9,745 nt of DNA from NCBI GenBank assembly GCA_029934915.1, contig JAOZLI010000083.1, positions 1 to 9,745 of the forward strand. Reading direction: 5' to 3'. Positions 1-6,332 of this stretch are shown here, one piece after another. The notes beneath the pieces are model-generated. The model did not search any database. It worked only from the letters and a program-made list of their open reading frames with translations, and was not told where the DNA came from. A program made the translations under genes and the position numbers. The first letter of the stretch is position 1. Each line of letters opens with the position of its first letter. Source of the DNA: Desulfocapsa sp. GTDB taxonomy: Bacteria > Desulfobacterota > Desulfobulbia > Desulfobulbales > Desulfocapsaceae.

Positions 1-2
1 TT

Positions 3-83
3 ACTGTCATTACGACGTACCTAAGTACGTCTCATTCCATTAAATTTGCGTTCCTAGAATATGAAGCTTTTTACTTAGCCATC
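3..83 (+). repeat. Left copy of a dispersed repeat (inverted relative to right edge)
   Basis: Bases 3-66 match the reverse complement of 9682-9745 with only five mismatches in 64. Bases 67-83 then match the reverse complement of 9602-9618 at 14 of 17 positions, so this copy lacks the 63-bp block that separates those parts in the right copy. It contains a perfect 7-bp hairpin, GACGTAC (14-20), loop CTAA, GTACGTC (25-31). No protein-coding potential is apparent. I do not recognise the family; a MITE-like or other non-autonomous intergenic repeat is the simplest reading. Lying at the very edge also fits an assembly that broke at a multicopy repeat. Confidence 0.8.
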
Positions 84-124
84 TAATTTGTCAGGATATT
101 TTTCTGTAAAAAATCAATTCACTT

Positions 125-160
125 GGATGCTGTATGGTTACATGTTAATATAATTTACAA
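125..160 (+). promoter_or_regulatory. Possible promoter for the gabD operon (-10 TATAAT)
   Basis: A perfect TATAAT lies at 149-154, preceded by a TG at 143-144, about 85 bp upstream of the gabD start. No good -35 hexamer sits at the usual 16-18 bp spacing; the nearest TTGGAT (123-128) is 20 bp away. The surroundings are AT-rich, so chance occurrence is a real possibility. Confidence 0.3.
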
Positions 161-215
161 TTTTTACCAGACTATAAGCAGCTCTCTTGGAAACAACTTT
201 TTAGGGGAGTCTTGT

Positions 216-230
216 ATGATTGTTTTTTGA
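216..230 (+). other. Possible 4-codon leader ORF before gabD
   Basis: A strong Shine-Dalgarno-like stretch (AGGGGAG, 203-209) lies 6 nt before an ATG that opens a four-residue ORF, M-I-V-F-stop. Its stop codon TGA (228-230) overlaps the GAGG that precedes the gabD ATG. Such an arrangement could couple ribosome loading at gabD to the leader. It could equally be chance, since gabD has its own ribosome binding site. Confidence 0.2.
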
Positions 231-232
231 GG
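229..232 (+). promoter_or_regulatory. Ribosome binding site that decides the gabD start
   Basis: GAGG lies 6 nt before the ATG at 239. The frame is also open from a TTG at 212, but starting at 239 gives a protein that begins MKLEDS, closely matching the MKLNDS start of E. coli GabD and giving the same total length. Confidence 0.7.
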
Positions 233-238
233 TATCAA

Positions 239-1687
239 ATGAAGTTAGAGGACTCAGCACTTCTTAAGCAGAAGTGTTACATTAATGGTGCCTGGGTTGA
301 ATCCAGTGACACCTTTGAAGTGTTTAACCCGGCCAATTCTGAATTACTGGGCAAAGTGTCATCCCTTGGTGCAGAAGAGACAAAAAATGCCATTGAAGCA
401 GCAGAAAAAGCGTATTTCCCCTGGAAAAAGCTGACTGCAAAAGAACGCTCAGGCTATCTTCGCAAGTGGTACGATCTGATAGTTCGCCATAAAAAGGATC
501 TTGCCATTATCATGACCAGCGAACAGGGGAAACCCCTGGTTGAGGCAGAAGGTGAAGTGCTCTATGGCGCTTCCTATGTCGAATGGTTTGCCGAAGAAGC
601 GAAACGTGTGTATGGCGATACCATTCCCATGGCTCAGAAAGGCAAGCGTATTATAGTCATGAAGGAACCTATTGGCGTGTGTGCAGCGATTACTCCCTGG
701 AATTTTCCTTCCGCAATGATAACCAGAAAAGCAGCTCCAGCTCTTGCTGCCGGGTGTCCTGTTATTGTGAAGCCTGCTGCTGAAACGCCTCTTTCGGCCT
801 TAGCACTTGCTGAACTTGCGCATCGCGCAGGTATTCCAAAGGGTGTTTTTAATGTAATTACAGGGCCTGCCAGAGAAATAGGCGGTGTTTTAACTGCCAG
901 TTCAGTTGTCAGGAAATTGAGTTTTACCGGTTCAACGCCCGTTGGTAAAGAATTGATGGCTGCTTGCAGTCATACTGTGAAAAAAATATCCCTTGAGCTT
1001 GGCGGACATGCACCGTTTCTGGTTTTCAACGATGCTGATATTGATACAGCAGTTGTCGAAGCAGTGGCTTCTAAATATCGAAATGCCGGCCAAACCTGTG
1101 TCTGTGCGAACCGCTTTATTATTCAGGAAGGCGTTTATAAAGAATTTGCCGAAAAACTCAGTGTCGCTGTAAAAGAGCAGTTGCGTGTCGGTTCAGGATT
1201 TAAGGAAGAGTCGAACCAGGGGCCGTTAATTGATCTCAATGCAGTTCTAAAAGTGGAAGCACAAATTAAAGATGCACTAGATAAAGGTGCCGTACTCCTT
1301 GCCGGTGGTAAAAGGGCAGGGGACGGCGGTTTTTTCTTTGAGCCAACCATTCTTGGGAATGTCACCACCGCAATGACAATAGCCACTGAAGAGACCTTTG
1401 GTCCCGTTGCACCGCTGTTTGTTTTTAAAGATGAAGAAGAAGGTGTGGCCATGGCTAATGATTCCGACTATGGGCTGGCATCCTATTTTTTCAGCAGAGA
1501 TATGGCGCGTTGCTTTCGTGTTGCCGAGGCGCTTGAATATGGAATGGTCGGAGTGAATACTGGTGTGTTATCGTCAGAAGCAGCTCCTTTTGGTGGAATG
1601 AAAGAATCCGGTATTGGTCGTGAAGGCTCTAAATATGGTATTGAAGAGTATCTTGAAATTAAATATATGTGTGTCGGTGGACTTTAA
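239..1687 (+). CDS. gabD: Succinate-semialdehyde dehydrogenase (NAD(P)+)
   Basis: This cytoplasmic aldehyde dehydrogenase oxidises succinate semialdehyde to succinate, the last step of GABA or 4-hydroxybutyrate breakdown. The 482-aa product matches E. coli GabD in length and along its whole sequence. Visible active-site elements are TPWN with Asn155, VKPA with Lys178, the general base Glu253 in LELGG, and the nucleophile Cys287 in GQTCVC. Cys289 follows two residues later, the pair known as a redox switch in SSADH enzymes. Arg163, Arg281 and Ser445/446 correspond to carboxylate-binding residues of the human enzyme. The segment after Lys178 reads P-A-A-E-T-P rather than E. coli P-A-S-Q-T-P; the Ser there helps bind the NADP 2'-phosphate, so cofactor preference is uncertain. 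No GABA transaminase or permease gene is nearby. The lipoprotein gene follows after 28 bp, probably in the same transcript. Confidence 0.95.
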   Translation: MKLEDSALLKQKCYINGAWVESSDTFEVFNPANSELLGKVSSLGAEETKNAIEAAEKAYFPWKKLTAKERSGYLRKWYDLIVRHKKDLAIIMTSEQGKPLVEAEGEVLYGASYVEWFAEEAKRVYGDTIPMAQKGKRIIVMKEPIGVCAAITPWNFPSAMITRKAAPALAAGCPVIVKPAAETPLSALALAELAHRAGIPKGVFNVITGPAREIGGVLTASSVVRKLSFTGSTPVGKELMAACSHTVKKISLELGGHAPFLVFNDADIDTAVVEAVASKYRNAGQTCVCANRFIIQEGVYKEFAEKLSVAVKEQLRVGSGFKEESNQGPLIDLNAVLKVEAQIKDALDKGAVLLAGGKRAGDGGFFFEPTILGNVTTAMTIATEETFGPVAPLFVFKDEEEGVAMANDSDYGLASYFFSRDMARCFRVAEALEYGMVGVNTGVLSSEAAPFGGMKESGIGREGSKYGIEEYLEIKYMCVGGL

Positions 1688-1715
1688 AAATAACTTACAC
1701 AGGAGAGGAATTCGT

Positions 1716-2219
1716 ATGAAGACTGCAAGATCACTGAGGTTGTGGAACGTTTTTGCCATGCTGGCTGTATTATTGATGTTGAGTGCTTGTTTAAACACTA
1801 AGAGTAGTACAGAATCCCTGCCAGAGGTTGGTGATCTTGCCGAGCTTCCTCCAATGGCGAGTACTGTCGGTAATTACGAAGATATTGAGGTTCCTGAAGG
1901 GATGAAATTTATCAATAAAGACAGCATGTCTATGCGGACTGATTCTTTTCGGGGCGGAATTATGCATTATAAAGGTCGGATAGATGCATATTCGCTTAAG
2001 GATTACCTGATTTCTTCCATGAAGAAAAATATGTGGAAACTTGCTGGTGAAGTGTCCAGCCAAAATGTTATACTGGCATTTACCAAACCTCATCGAACAT
2101 GTATGATACTCATCGAACCAAATTCAGCGCTTATGGATACTGCACTGACCATGTATGTTACCGTGGATCTGGCAGGGTCTCAAAACCTGAATCCTTTTGG
2201 CGAACCTGTGTCACAATAA
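1716..2219 (+). CDS. Small lipoprotein of unrecognised family
   Basis: The 167-aa product starts at the ATG at 1716, just after a strong ribosome binding site (AGGAGAGG, 1701-1708). It opens with a classic lipoprotein signal peptide: basic N-terminus, hydrophobic core (about residues 9-22) and lipobox L-S-A-C with Cys25 as the lipidated residue. The next residue is Leu, not Asp, which by the enterobacterial rule would favour the outer membrane. After a Ser/Glu/Pro-containing linker (26-58) comes a compact region (about 59-152) with alternating predicted strands and helices, including a helix around YSLKDYLISSMKKN and strands rich in Ile, Leu and Val. I do not recognise a named domain. It is 28 bp behind gabD and before a terminator, so the two are probably co-transcribed, but no functional link to succinate-semialdehyde metabolism can be read from the sequence. 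Confidence 0.85.
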   Translation: MKTARSLRLWNVFAMLAVLLMLSACLNTKSSTESLPEVGDLAELPPMASTVGNYEDIEVPEGMKFINKDSMSMRTDSFRGGIMHYKGRIDAYSLKDYLISSMKKNMWKLAGEVSSQNVILAFTKPHRTCMILIEPNSALMDTALTMYVTVDLAGSQNLNPFGEPVSQ

Positions 2220-2243
2220 TTCTCCGGTGAAAGTTTTATTTAT

Positions 2244-2285
2244 AAAGGCCGTTTCTCCAATGACATACTGGAGAATCGGCTTTTT
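2244..2285 (+). terminator. Intrinsic terminator after the gabD-lipoprotein operon
   Basis: The arm 2244-2259 pairs with 2269-2284 over 16 positions with one T-T mismatch and one G-T wobble, leaving a 9-nt loop (2260-2268). Ts occupy 2281-2285, followed by CTGTTTTCT. It starts 25 nt after the lipoprotein stop. The likely start codon of the following Sel1 gene (ATG 2260-2262) is the first triplet of the loop, so terminator and gene start overlap. Confidence 0.85.
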
Positions 2286-2820
2286 CTGTTTTCTATGTTT
2301 TTCAAGTATGGCGAATCCCCTGGCCGCTGAATCGCTGTTTGAAAGGGATATTCGAAATGCAGCACGAAGCGGTGATGCAGAGTCTCAGTATGCTCTGGCA
2401 CTGTTTTATGAAACTGGAAGCGAAACAATAAGGCGTGATTCTGAAAAGGCATTGTATTGGTTGGAAAAATCAGGGCAGCAAACAATTGCCGGTGCCTGCC
2501 TTTACCTTGGATTGAAGTATGAATATGGAAATGGAGTAAAGCAGGATTATGTCCTTGCTCACTGCTGGTATCTGTGTGCTGCTAGACAGGATTGGCCAAT
2601 GGCACAATTTTTCCTGGCAAATTTATATGAAAAGGGCAAGGGGGTTGCAGTATCAAAGCGTACGGCTCTTGCCTGGTACTCACTTGCAAGCGAGCATGGA
2701 TACCCGAAAGCAGACAGTGAAAGTAAACGACTGCGCGAGGAACTAGGTAGTGCTGCCAAAAATGGTTTAGGGTTGTTGCAGAAGAAATTAATGGAAAAGA
2801 ATGCAACACCCTGCAACTAA
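2260..2820 (+). CDS. Secreted Sel1-like repeat protein
   Basis: The 186-aa product from ATG 2260 carries an N-terminal signal peptide: MTYWR, a hydrophobic core rich in Phe and Cys (6-17), and a probable signal peptidase I site after Ala23 in N-P-L-A-A. Three roughly 36-residue Sel1/TPR-like helical repeats follow at about 40-75, 77-112 and 113-148, with hallmarks such as YALALFYETG, YGNGVKQD, A-W-Y and ANLYEKGKGV. A charged tail ends in Cys. Sel1 repeats generally mediate protein-protein contacts, so a periplasmic scaffold or adaptor role is likely but the partner is unknown. The frame is open further upstream (ATG 2197, GTG 2227), but those starts would bury the signal peptide. The chosen ATG has only a weak AAAGG 11 nt before it, and that motif is in the 5' arm of the terminator hairpin, so translation may depend on RNA structure. 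Confidence 0.85.
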   Translation: MTYWRIGFFCFLCFSSMANPLAAESLFERDIRNAARSGDAESQYALALFYETGSETIRRDSEKALYWLEKSGQQTIAGACLYLGLKYEYGNGVKQDYVLAHCWYLCAARQDWPMAQFFLANLYEKGKGVAVSKRTALAWYSLASEHGYPKADSESKRLREELGSAAKNGLGLLQKKLMEKNATPCN

Positions 2821-2835
2821 ATATGTTTTGTTTGC

Positions 2836-2858
2836 CCTAAGGGTGTGGTAGCCTTAGG
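2836..2858 (+). other. Stem-loop downstream of the Sel1 gene
   Basis: CCTAAGG (2836-2842) and CCTTAGG (2852-2858) form a perfect 7-bp stem with a 9-nt loop, starting 16 nt after the Sel1 stop codon. No T-tract follows, so it is not a typical intrinsic terminator. It may protect the transcript end or be a weak pause site. Confidence 0.4.
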
Positions 2859-2889
2859 ATTAGTACAGGTACGGAATTCAGAAAATCGA

Positions 2890-2951
2890 CAATATTGATA
2901 AGCTGGTAAAGAAAAAAATTCAGATGGATAAGTACGACACCATCAATATTG
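2890..2951. repeat. Inverted repeat upstream of the HEAT/PilZ gene
   Basis: CAATATTGAT (2890-2899) and ATCAATATTG (2942-2951) are perfect inverted copies of 10 bp separated by 42 bp. Each contains the self-complementary octamer CAATATTG. The second copy ends seven bases before the GGGGA (2958-2962) ahead of the ATG at 2974. It could be a pair of operator half-sites or a long-range RNA stem near the ribosome binding site; function is inferred only from position. Confidence 0.4.
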
Positions 2952-2973
2952 CTTATTGGGGAAGTTGCATTAA

Positions 2974-5352
2974 ATGGAAATCGATGTTGAAAAACAGAAA
3001 AAGGCTCTGCTAAAAACTCAAAAGCTTCTACAGCAGGAAGAGCAGAAGCGTCAGGCAAAACGAATTCATAAACTTGTTGCGGATCTCGAAGCAGGGAATA
3101 ATGAGGTGCTCAGTAATGATGAATTTATGGAAAAATTGCCATCTCTGCTCGTTGATTATTGCAAAAAAGATACTTCAGATAAGGCAGTAAAACTATTTGA
3201 AAAATTAGGACAATGTGCCACCAGTGACAGTAAGGAAATTCGTGAGCGTGCACTTATGGCGCTTAGTCTCTGCCTGGCCCAACTGAGTGATCAGCAACAT
3301 CCCGAACTCACAAAAATGGTAAGCCAGATTCTTCTGACCTGGTTGCAGACAGAGACGGAATATTTGTCTGTATGCACAAGTATTTGTAAACAGATACAGG
3401 AATACGGCGTGCAGTTGCTTCAGGAGGGGCTGCTACAGGAATGCTATCCTCTCCTTGAAGTTTTTTCCAGGATTCAGTCTGGAGATCTGGAAAAAACCAA
3501 TGCCATACGAAGTGTTGTCTGTCGTGCTCAGGATGCTATGGCTGTCGGATATATTCTTGAAGAATTAACCCTGGTCATTCTTCATGGCCGTGGAAAGAGA
3601 AGAGAACAGGCAGAGTTGATCCTCACCAACTTAGGTAGTAAAGCCACTATTCATATGCTGGACAAATTGCTTGCCTGCAATGAAAGAGAAGACCGTTTAC
3701 GGCTTGTTGGAATTATTCCCGCCACCGGTAATATCACTGTTGCCGTTTTACAAGAATACCTGCAAAAGAAACTCCCCTGGTATGGAATCCGCAATATTCT
3801 TCTGATTATCACTGCCATTGATGACCCAGAGCTCATTCCTCTGATTATGCCGTTTCTTAGCCATGAAGATTTGCGTATTCAGCAGCAGGTTCTTGATTGC
3901 ATAACTGAAATTGTAGAAGAAAATCTCAGTGAATATCTTATTAAAGCATTACCAGTGGTTGATGATAGCCTGAAAGTTGAACTGGTTTCTTATCTCGGTC
4001 AACTTGGTGATAACAATGCCATTGAGGCCTTTCTTGATCTTCTTGGCACGCGTGATTCTTTTTCCCTGGAAGTACGTGATGATTTGTTGCGTAAACTTGC
4101 GATTCAGATTCGTTTAAGCCATTCGCAACGAGCTATTAATCTTCTGAAGATGATTGCAGAAGAACGAAGGGATACGGCCAACATCAAAACAGATCCTGTG
4201 TTGAGAACTGTAATGCAATCGCTTCAGGTTTTAGAAGAACGTCAGAAAAGTTGTGTCGTAACGACTTTGGAAGATGATTCACAAGATCCTGAGCAGGGTA
4301 TGTTGCCAAATGAGGATATATCCTATGATAATGATCCCGAAGGGAAAACTGCTGCCTATCAAAAAGTACATTTTATAAACATACAGGTCGGTGAATTACT
4401 AGGAAAAGGGAGGACTTCTGAAGCCAGTAAATTACTTTATGAAAGATGTATTCTGGCAGCCGAAGAAAAAGATTTTATAACAGCAGAGATATTGCGGGAT
4501 CGTATCCTTGAAGTCGATCCCAATGCGCTGTCTGATATTATCAGTGCAGGAGAAATAATTGAAGAGAAGCGCAGTTCTTCCATTGCATCGAGTCATGTAA
4601 GTATTTGGCAGGAGCTCTATGATTCTCTCACCACCGAGGAGTTTAATGCGCTCTATTACTCTCTTGAGGCAAGGGACTATGCCGCAGGAGCCCTTGTGGT
4701 AGAACAGGGAGAGGATATCCCCGTTCTCTTTTTTGTTAATTCAGGCCAGGTGGGGATGAATTGCAAACCCGATAAAGAAGAGATCTTCTTAAAGCGGGTA
4801 GGGCCGGGAGAAATTATTGGTTGTGGACCGTTTTTTGATGTTTCTGTCTGGACTGTAACGCTTACAGCTTTAAGTAGAGCTAATATTCATATCCTGGACA
4901 GAGAAAAATTCATCGAGTTGCTTTCTTCGTTTCCTGCTCTGGAACCCTGTTTATCCAGTTATTGTCAAAAAACAGACAATGTGCCTCAACTGTTGAGTAT
5001 GTCCAGTGAAGATCGAAGACGTGCCGTTCGCTATCCATATACCCGTATTGTCAAACATACCCTGCTTGATAAATATGGGACTGTTATCATGAGAAGTTTT
5101 AAGGGTGAAATTATTGATATTTCAACCTCAGGACTTTCATTTTCCATTCGTATTTCTAAAAAAGAGAATGCCAGGTTGATGCTCGATAGAGGTATCAAAA
5201 CAGTTCTGCCAGTATCTGGTGGGGAAACATATGAAACCACTGGAAAAATTGTTGCAGTACGTTTTAAGCAACAGGAGGAAACTGATTATTCGGTTCATGT
5301 TAAGTTTACAGAATCAATTGAAGACGATATGCTGAAGCGTATTCTGCAATGA
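2974..5352 (+). CDS. HEAT-repeat / cNMP-binding-like / PilZ protein (probable c-di-GMP effector)
   Basis: This 792-aa protein has no signal peptide and is probably cytoplasmic. In order: a charged N-terminal helix or coiled coil (about 1-40); an all-helical HEAT/armadillo-like region (about 60-420); an acidic linker (430-457); a helical segment resembling TPR pairs (459-530); a cyclic nucleotide-binding-like fold (about 548-660); and a C-terminal PilZ domain (about 678-790). The PilZ signature is complete: RxxxR at Arg682-Arg686, then D-I-S-T-S-G at 715-720, matching (D/N)xSxxG. PilZ domains with both motifs normally bind c-di-GMP. The cNMP fold looks degenerate: the phosphate-cassette Glu is replaced near Cys617 (G-C-G-P), and no Arg stands at the usual place around Trp626. 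Binding of cAMP or cGMP is therefore doubtful. The ATG at 2974 is preceded by GGGGA at 2958-2962. The dus gene overlaps its stop by 4 bp. Confidence 0.88.
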   Translation: MEIDVEKQKKALLKTQKLLQQEEQKRQAKRIHKLVADLEAGNNEVLSNDEFMEKLPSLLVDYCKKDTSDKAVKLFEKLGQCATSDSKEIRERALMALSLCLAQLSDQQHPELTKMVSQILLTWLQTETEYLSVCTSICKQIQEYGVQLLQEGLLQECYPLLEVFSRIQSGDLEKTNAIRSVVCRAQDAMAVGYILEELTLVILHGRGKRREQAELILTNLGSKATIHMLDKLLACNEREDRLRLVGIIPATGNITVAVLQEYLQKKLPWYGIRNILLIITAIDDPELIPLIMPFLSHEDLRIQQQVLDCITEIVEENLSEYLIKALPVVDDSLKVELVSYLGQLGDNNAIEAFLDLLGTRDSFSLEVRDDLLRKLAIQIRLSHSQRAINLLKMIAEERRDTANIKTDPVLRTVMQSLQVLEERQKSCVVTTLEDDSQDPEQGMLPNEDISYDNDPEGKTAAYQKVHFINIQVGELLGKGRTSEASKLLYERCILAAEEKDFITAEILRDRILEVDPNALSDIISAGEIIEEKRSSSIASSHVSIWQELYDSLTTEEFNALYYSLEARDYAAGALVVEQGEDIPVLFFVNSGQVGMNCKPDKEEIFLKRVGPGEIIGCGPFFDVSVWTVTLTALSRANIHILDREKFIELLSSFPALEPCLSSYCQKTDNVPQLLSMSSEDRRRAVRYPYTRIVKHTLLDKYGTVIMRSFKGEIIDISTSGLSFSIRISKKENARLMLDRGIKTVLPVSGGETYETTGKIVAVRFKQQEETDYSVHVKFTESIEDDMLKRILQ

Positions 5353-6299
5353 TCTCTCCTTTTTTCTCCCCCCCCCTGGCTCTTGCCCCCATGGTGGGCC
5401 TGTCCCATTCTGCTCTTCGTCTTTTGGTTTTAGAACTTGGTGGTATTGGTCTTTTTTTCAGCGAAATGCTCTCGGTTGGGAAACTGCCCATTGAGAATGA
5501 ACACATTTCGCCGTATCTTTCAAGAACACCAGAAGAGAGTCCTCTGTTTTATCAAATTTTCACTGGGCCCGGCCAGGATTTGTTGCCGGCCATTGAAAGG
5601 CTGCACTCTCTGAATGCACAGGGGATAGATCTCAATCTCGGTTGTCCGGCTCCAGCACTCAGGAAAATCGGTGCTGGTTCATTTATGGCTCATAATCTGG
5701 TACTGGAAACTGTGCGTAATATACGTGCAGCCACCACACTTCCGTTAAGCGTGAAAATTCGTCTTGGCAAGACCCTTGATGAAAAAAGTCTGGTATCTTT
5801 TTGTCAAATGCTCGAAAGTGAAGGTGTTGATATGCTTACGGTGCACGGCAGGTTGAACGGTGAGAAATTTTGCAGGAAACCCCGTTGGGACTGGATCGGA
5901 AAGGTGAAAAGTAATGTAACTATCCCGGTACTGGCAAATGGCGGAATATTTTCGGTGGAAGATGCGAAGCGTTGTCTTGAACAATCGGGTGCAGACGGTC
6001 TAATGCTTGGAAGAGGTGCTGTCGTACGACCATGGCTTTTTGCTGATATTGCACATGCTCTGTATGGTGCTGCAAGTGTGGAACGGGGATCTCTCAGTGA
6101 TATCTATTTTCGCTTTGTAACGCTTCTAGAAGAACGTTTCCAGCCCGAAAGAAGGCTGGGGCGTCTTAAACAGTTTACCCATTATTATGCTGAAAATTTC
6201 GCGTTTGGGCATCATTTAGCATCTGGTGTTCAAAATGCTCAAACTGTCAAAGATGCCAGTGATAGCGCGATGGAATTTTTTCAAAAAACAGAAACGTAA
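5349..6299 (+). CDS. tRNA-dihydrouridine synthase (Dus family)
   Basis: This FMN enzyme reduces uridines in tRNA to dihydrouridine using NADPH. The 316-aa product, a usual length for the family, has a TIM-barrel part (about 8-240) and a helical tRNA-binding tail (about 245-316). Visible motifs: LALAPMVG at the first strand, D-L-N-L-G-C-P with catalytic Cys99, Lys136 in VKIR, His166 in V-H-G-R, and FMN-phosphate contacts A-N-G-G-I (196-200) and G-R-G (221-223). Two signatures differ from common Dus proteins: ANGGI instead of GNGDI, and R-P-W-L-F instead of N-P-W-L-F. I cannot assign A, B or C from this. The ATG overlaps the preceding stop as ATGA (5349-5352), indicating translational coupling. 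Codons 7-9 form a run of nine C. The phasin-like gene follows after 33 bp. Confidence 0.93.
   Translation: MISPFFSPPLALAPMVGLSHSALRLLVLELGGIGLFFSEMLSVGKLPIENEHISPYLSRTPEESPLFYQIFTGPGQDLLPAIERLHSLNAQGIDLNLGCPAPALRKIGAGSFMAHNLVLETVRNIRAATTLPLSVKIRLGKTLDEKSLVSFCQMLESEGVDMLTVHGRLNGEKFCRKPRWDWIGKVKSNVTIPVLANGGIFSVEDAKRCLEQSGADGLMLGRGAVVRPWLFADIAHALYGAASVERGSLSDIYFRFVTLLEERFQPERRLGRLKQFTHYYAENFAFGHHLASGVQNAQTVKDASDSAMEFFQKTET
5368..5376 (+). repeat. C9 homopolymer in the fifth to tenth codons region of dus
   Basis: Nine consecutive C occur 19 bp into dus, right after a T-rich stretch (TTTTTT, then CT). They encode part of S-P-P. Gain or loss of one C would shift the frame almost at the start of the gene. 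The next in-frame ATG (5391) would remove part of the conserved LALAPM strand. Confidence 0.9.
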
Positions 6300-6332
6300 A
6301 CCAGTAATCTTAACATAAGAGAGGGAAACAAG

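Noticed and set aside
1135..1452. 105-codon antisense ORF inside gabD
   Set aside because: It is a shadow of the strongly conserved gabD frame with Ser/Pro-rich, low-complexity translation and no SD.
2197..2259. Longer Sel1 protein from ATG 2197 or GTG 2227
   Set aside because: These starts overlap the lipoprotein gene or lack an SD, and would place 11-21 extra residues before an otherwise normal signal peptide.
2836..2858. Intrinsic terminator after the Sel1 gene
   Set aside because: The 7-bp stem is real, but no T-tract follows on either strand, so it is listed only as a stem-loop.
2924..3013. 29-codon ORF running into the start of the HEAT/PilZ gene
   Set aside because: It overlaps the well-supported gene in another frame, has no SD, and the product is unrecognised. 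A protein-like upstream extension in the same frame (from 2864) has no start codon.
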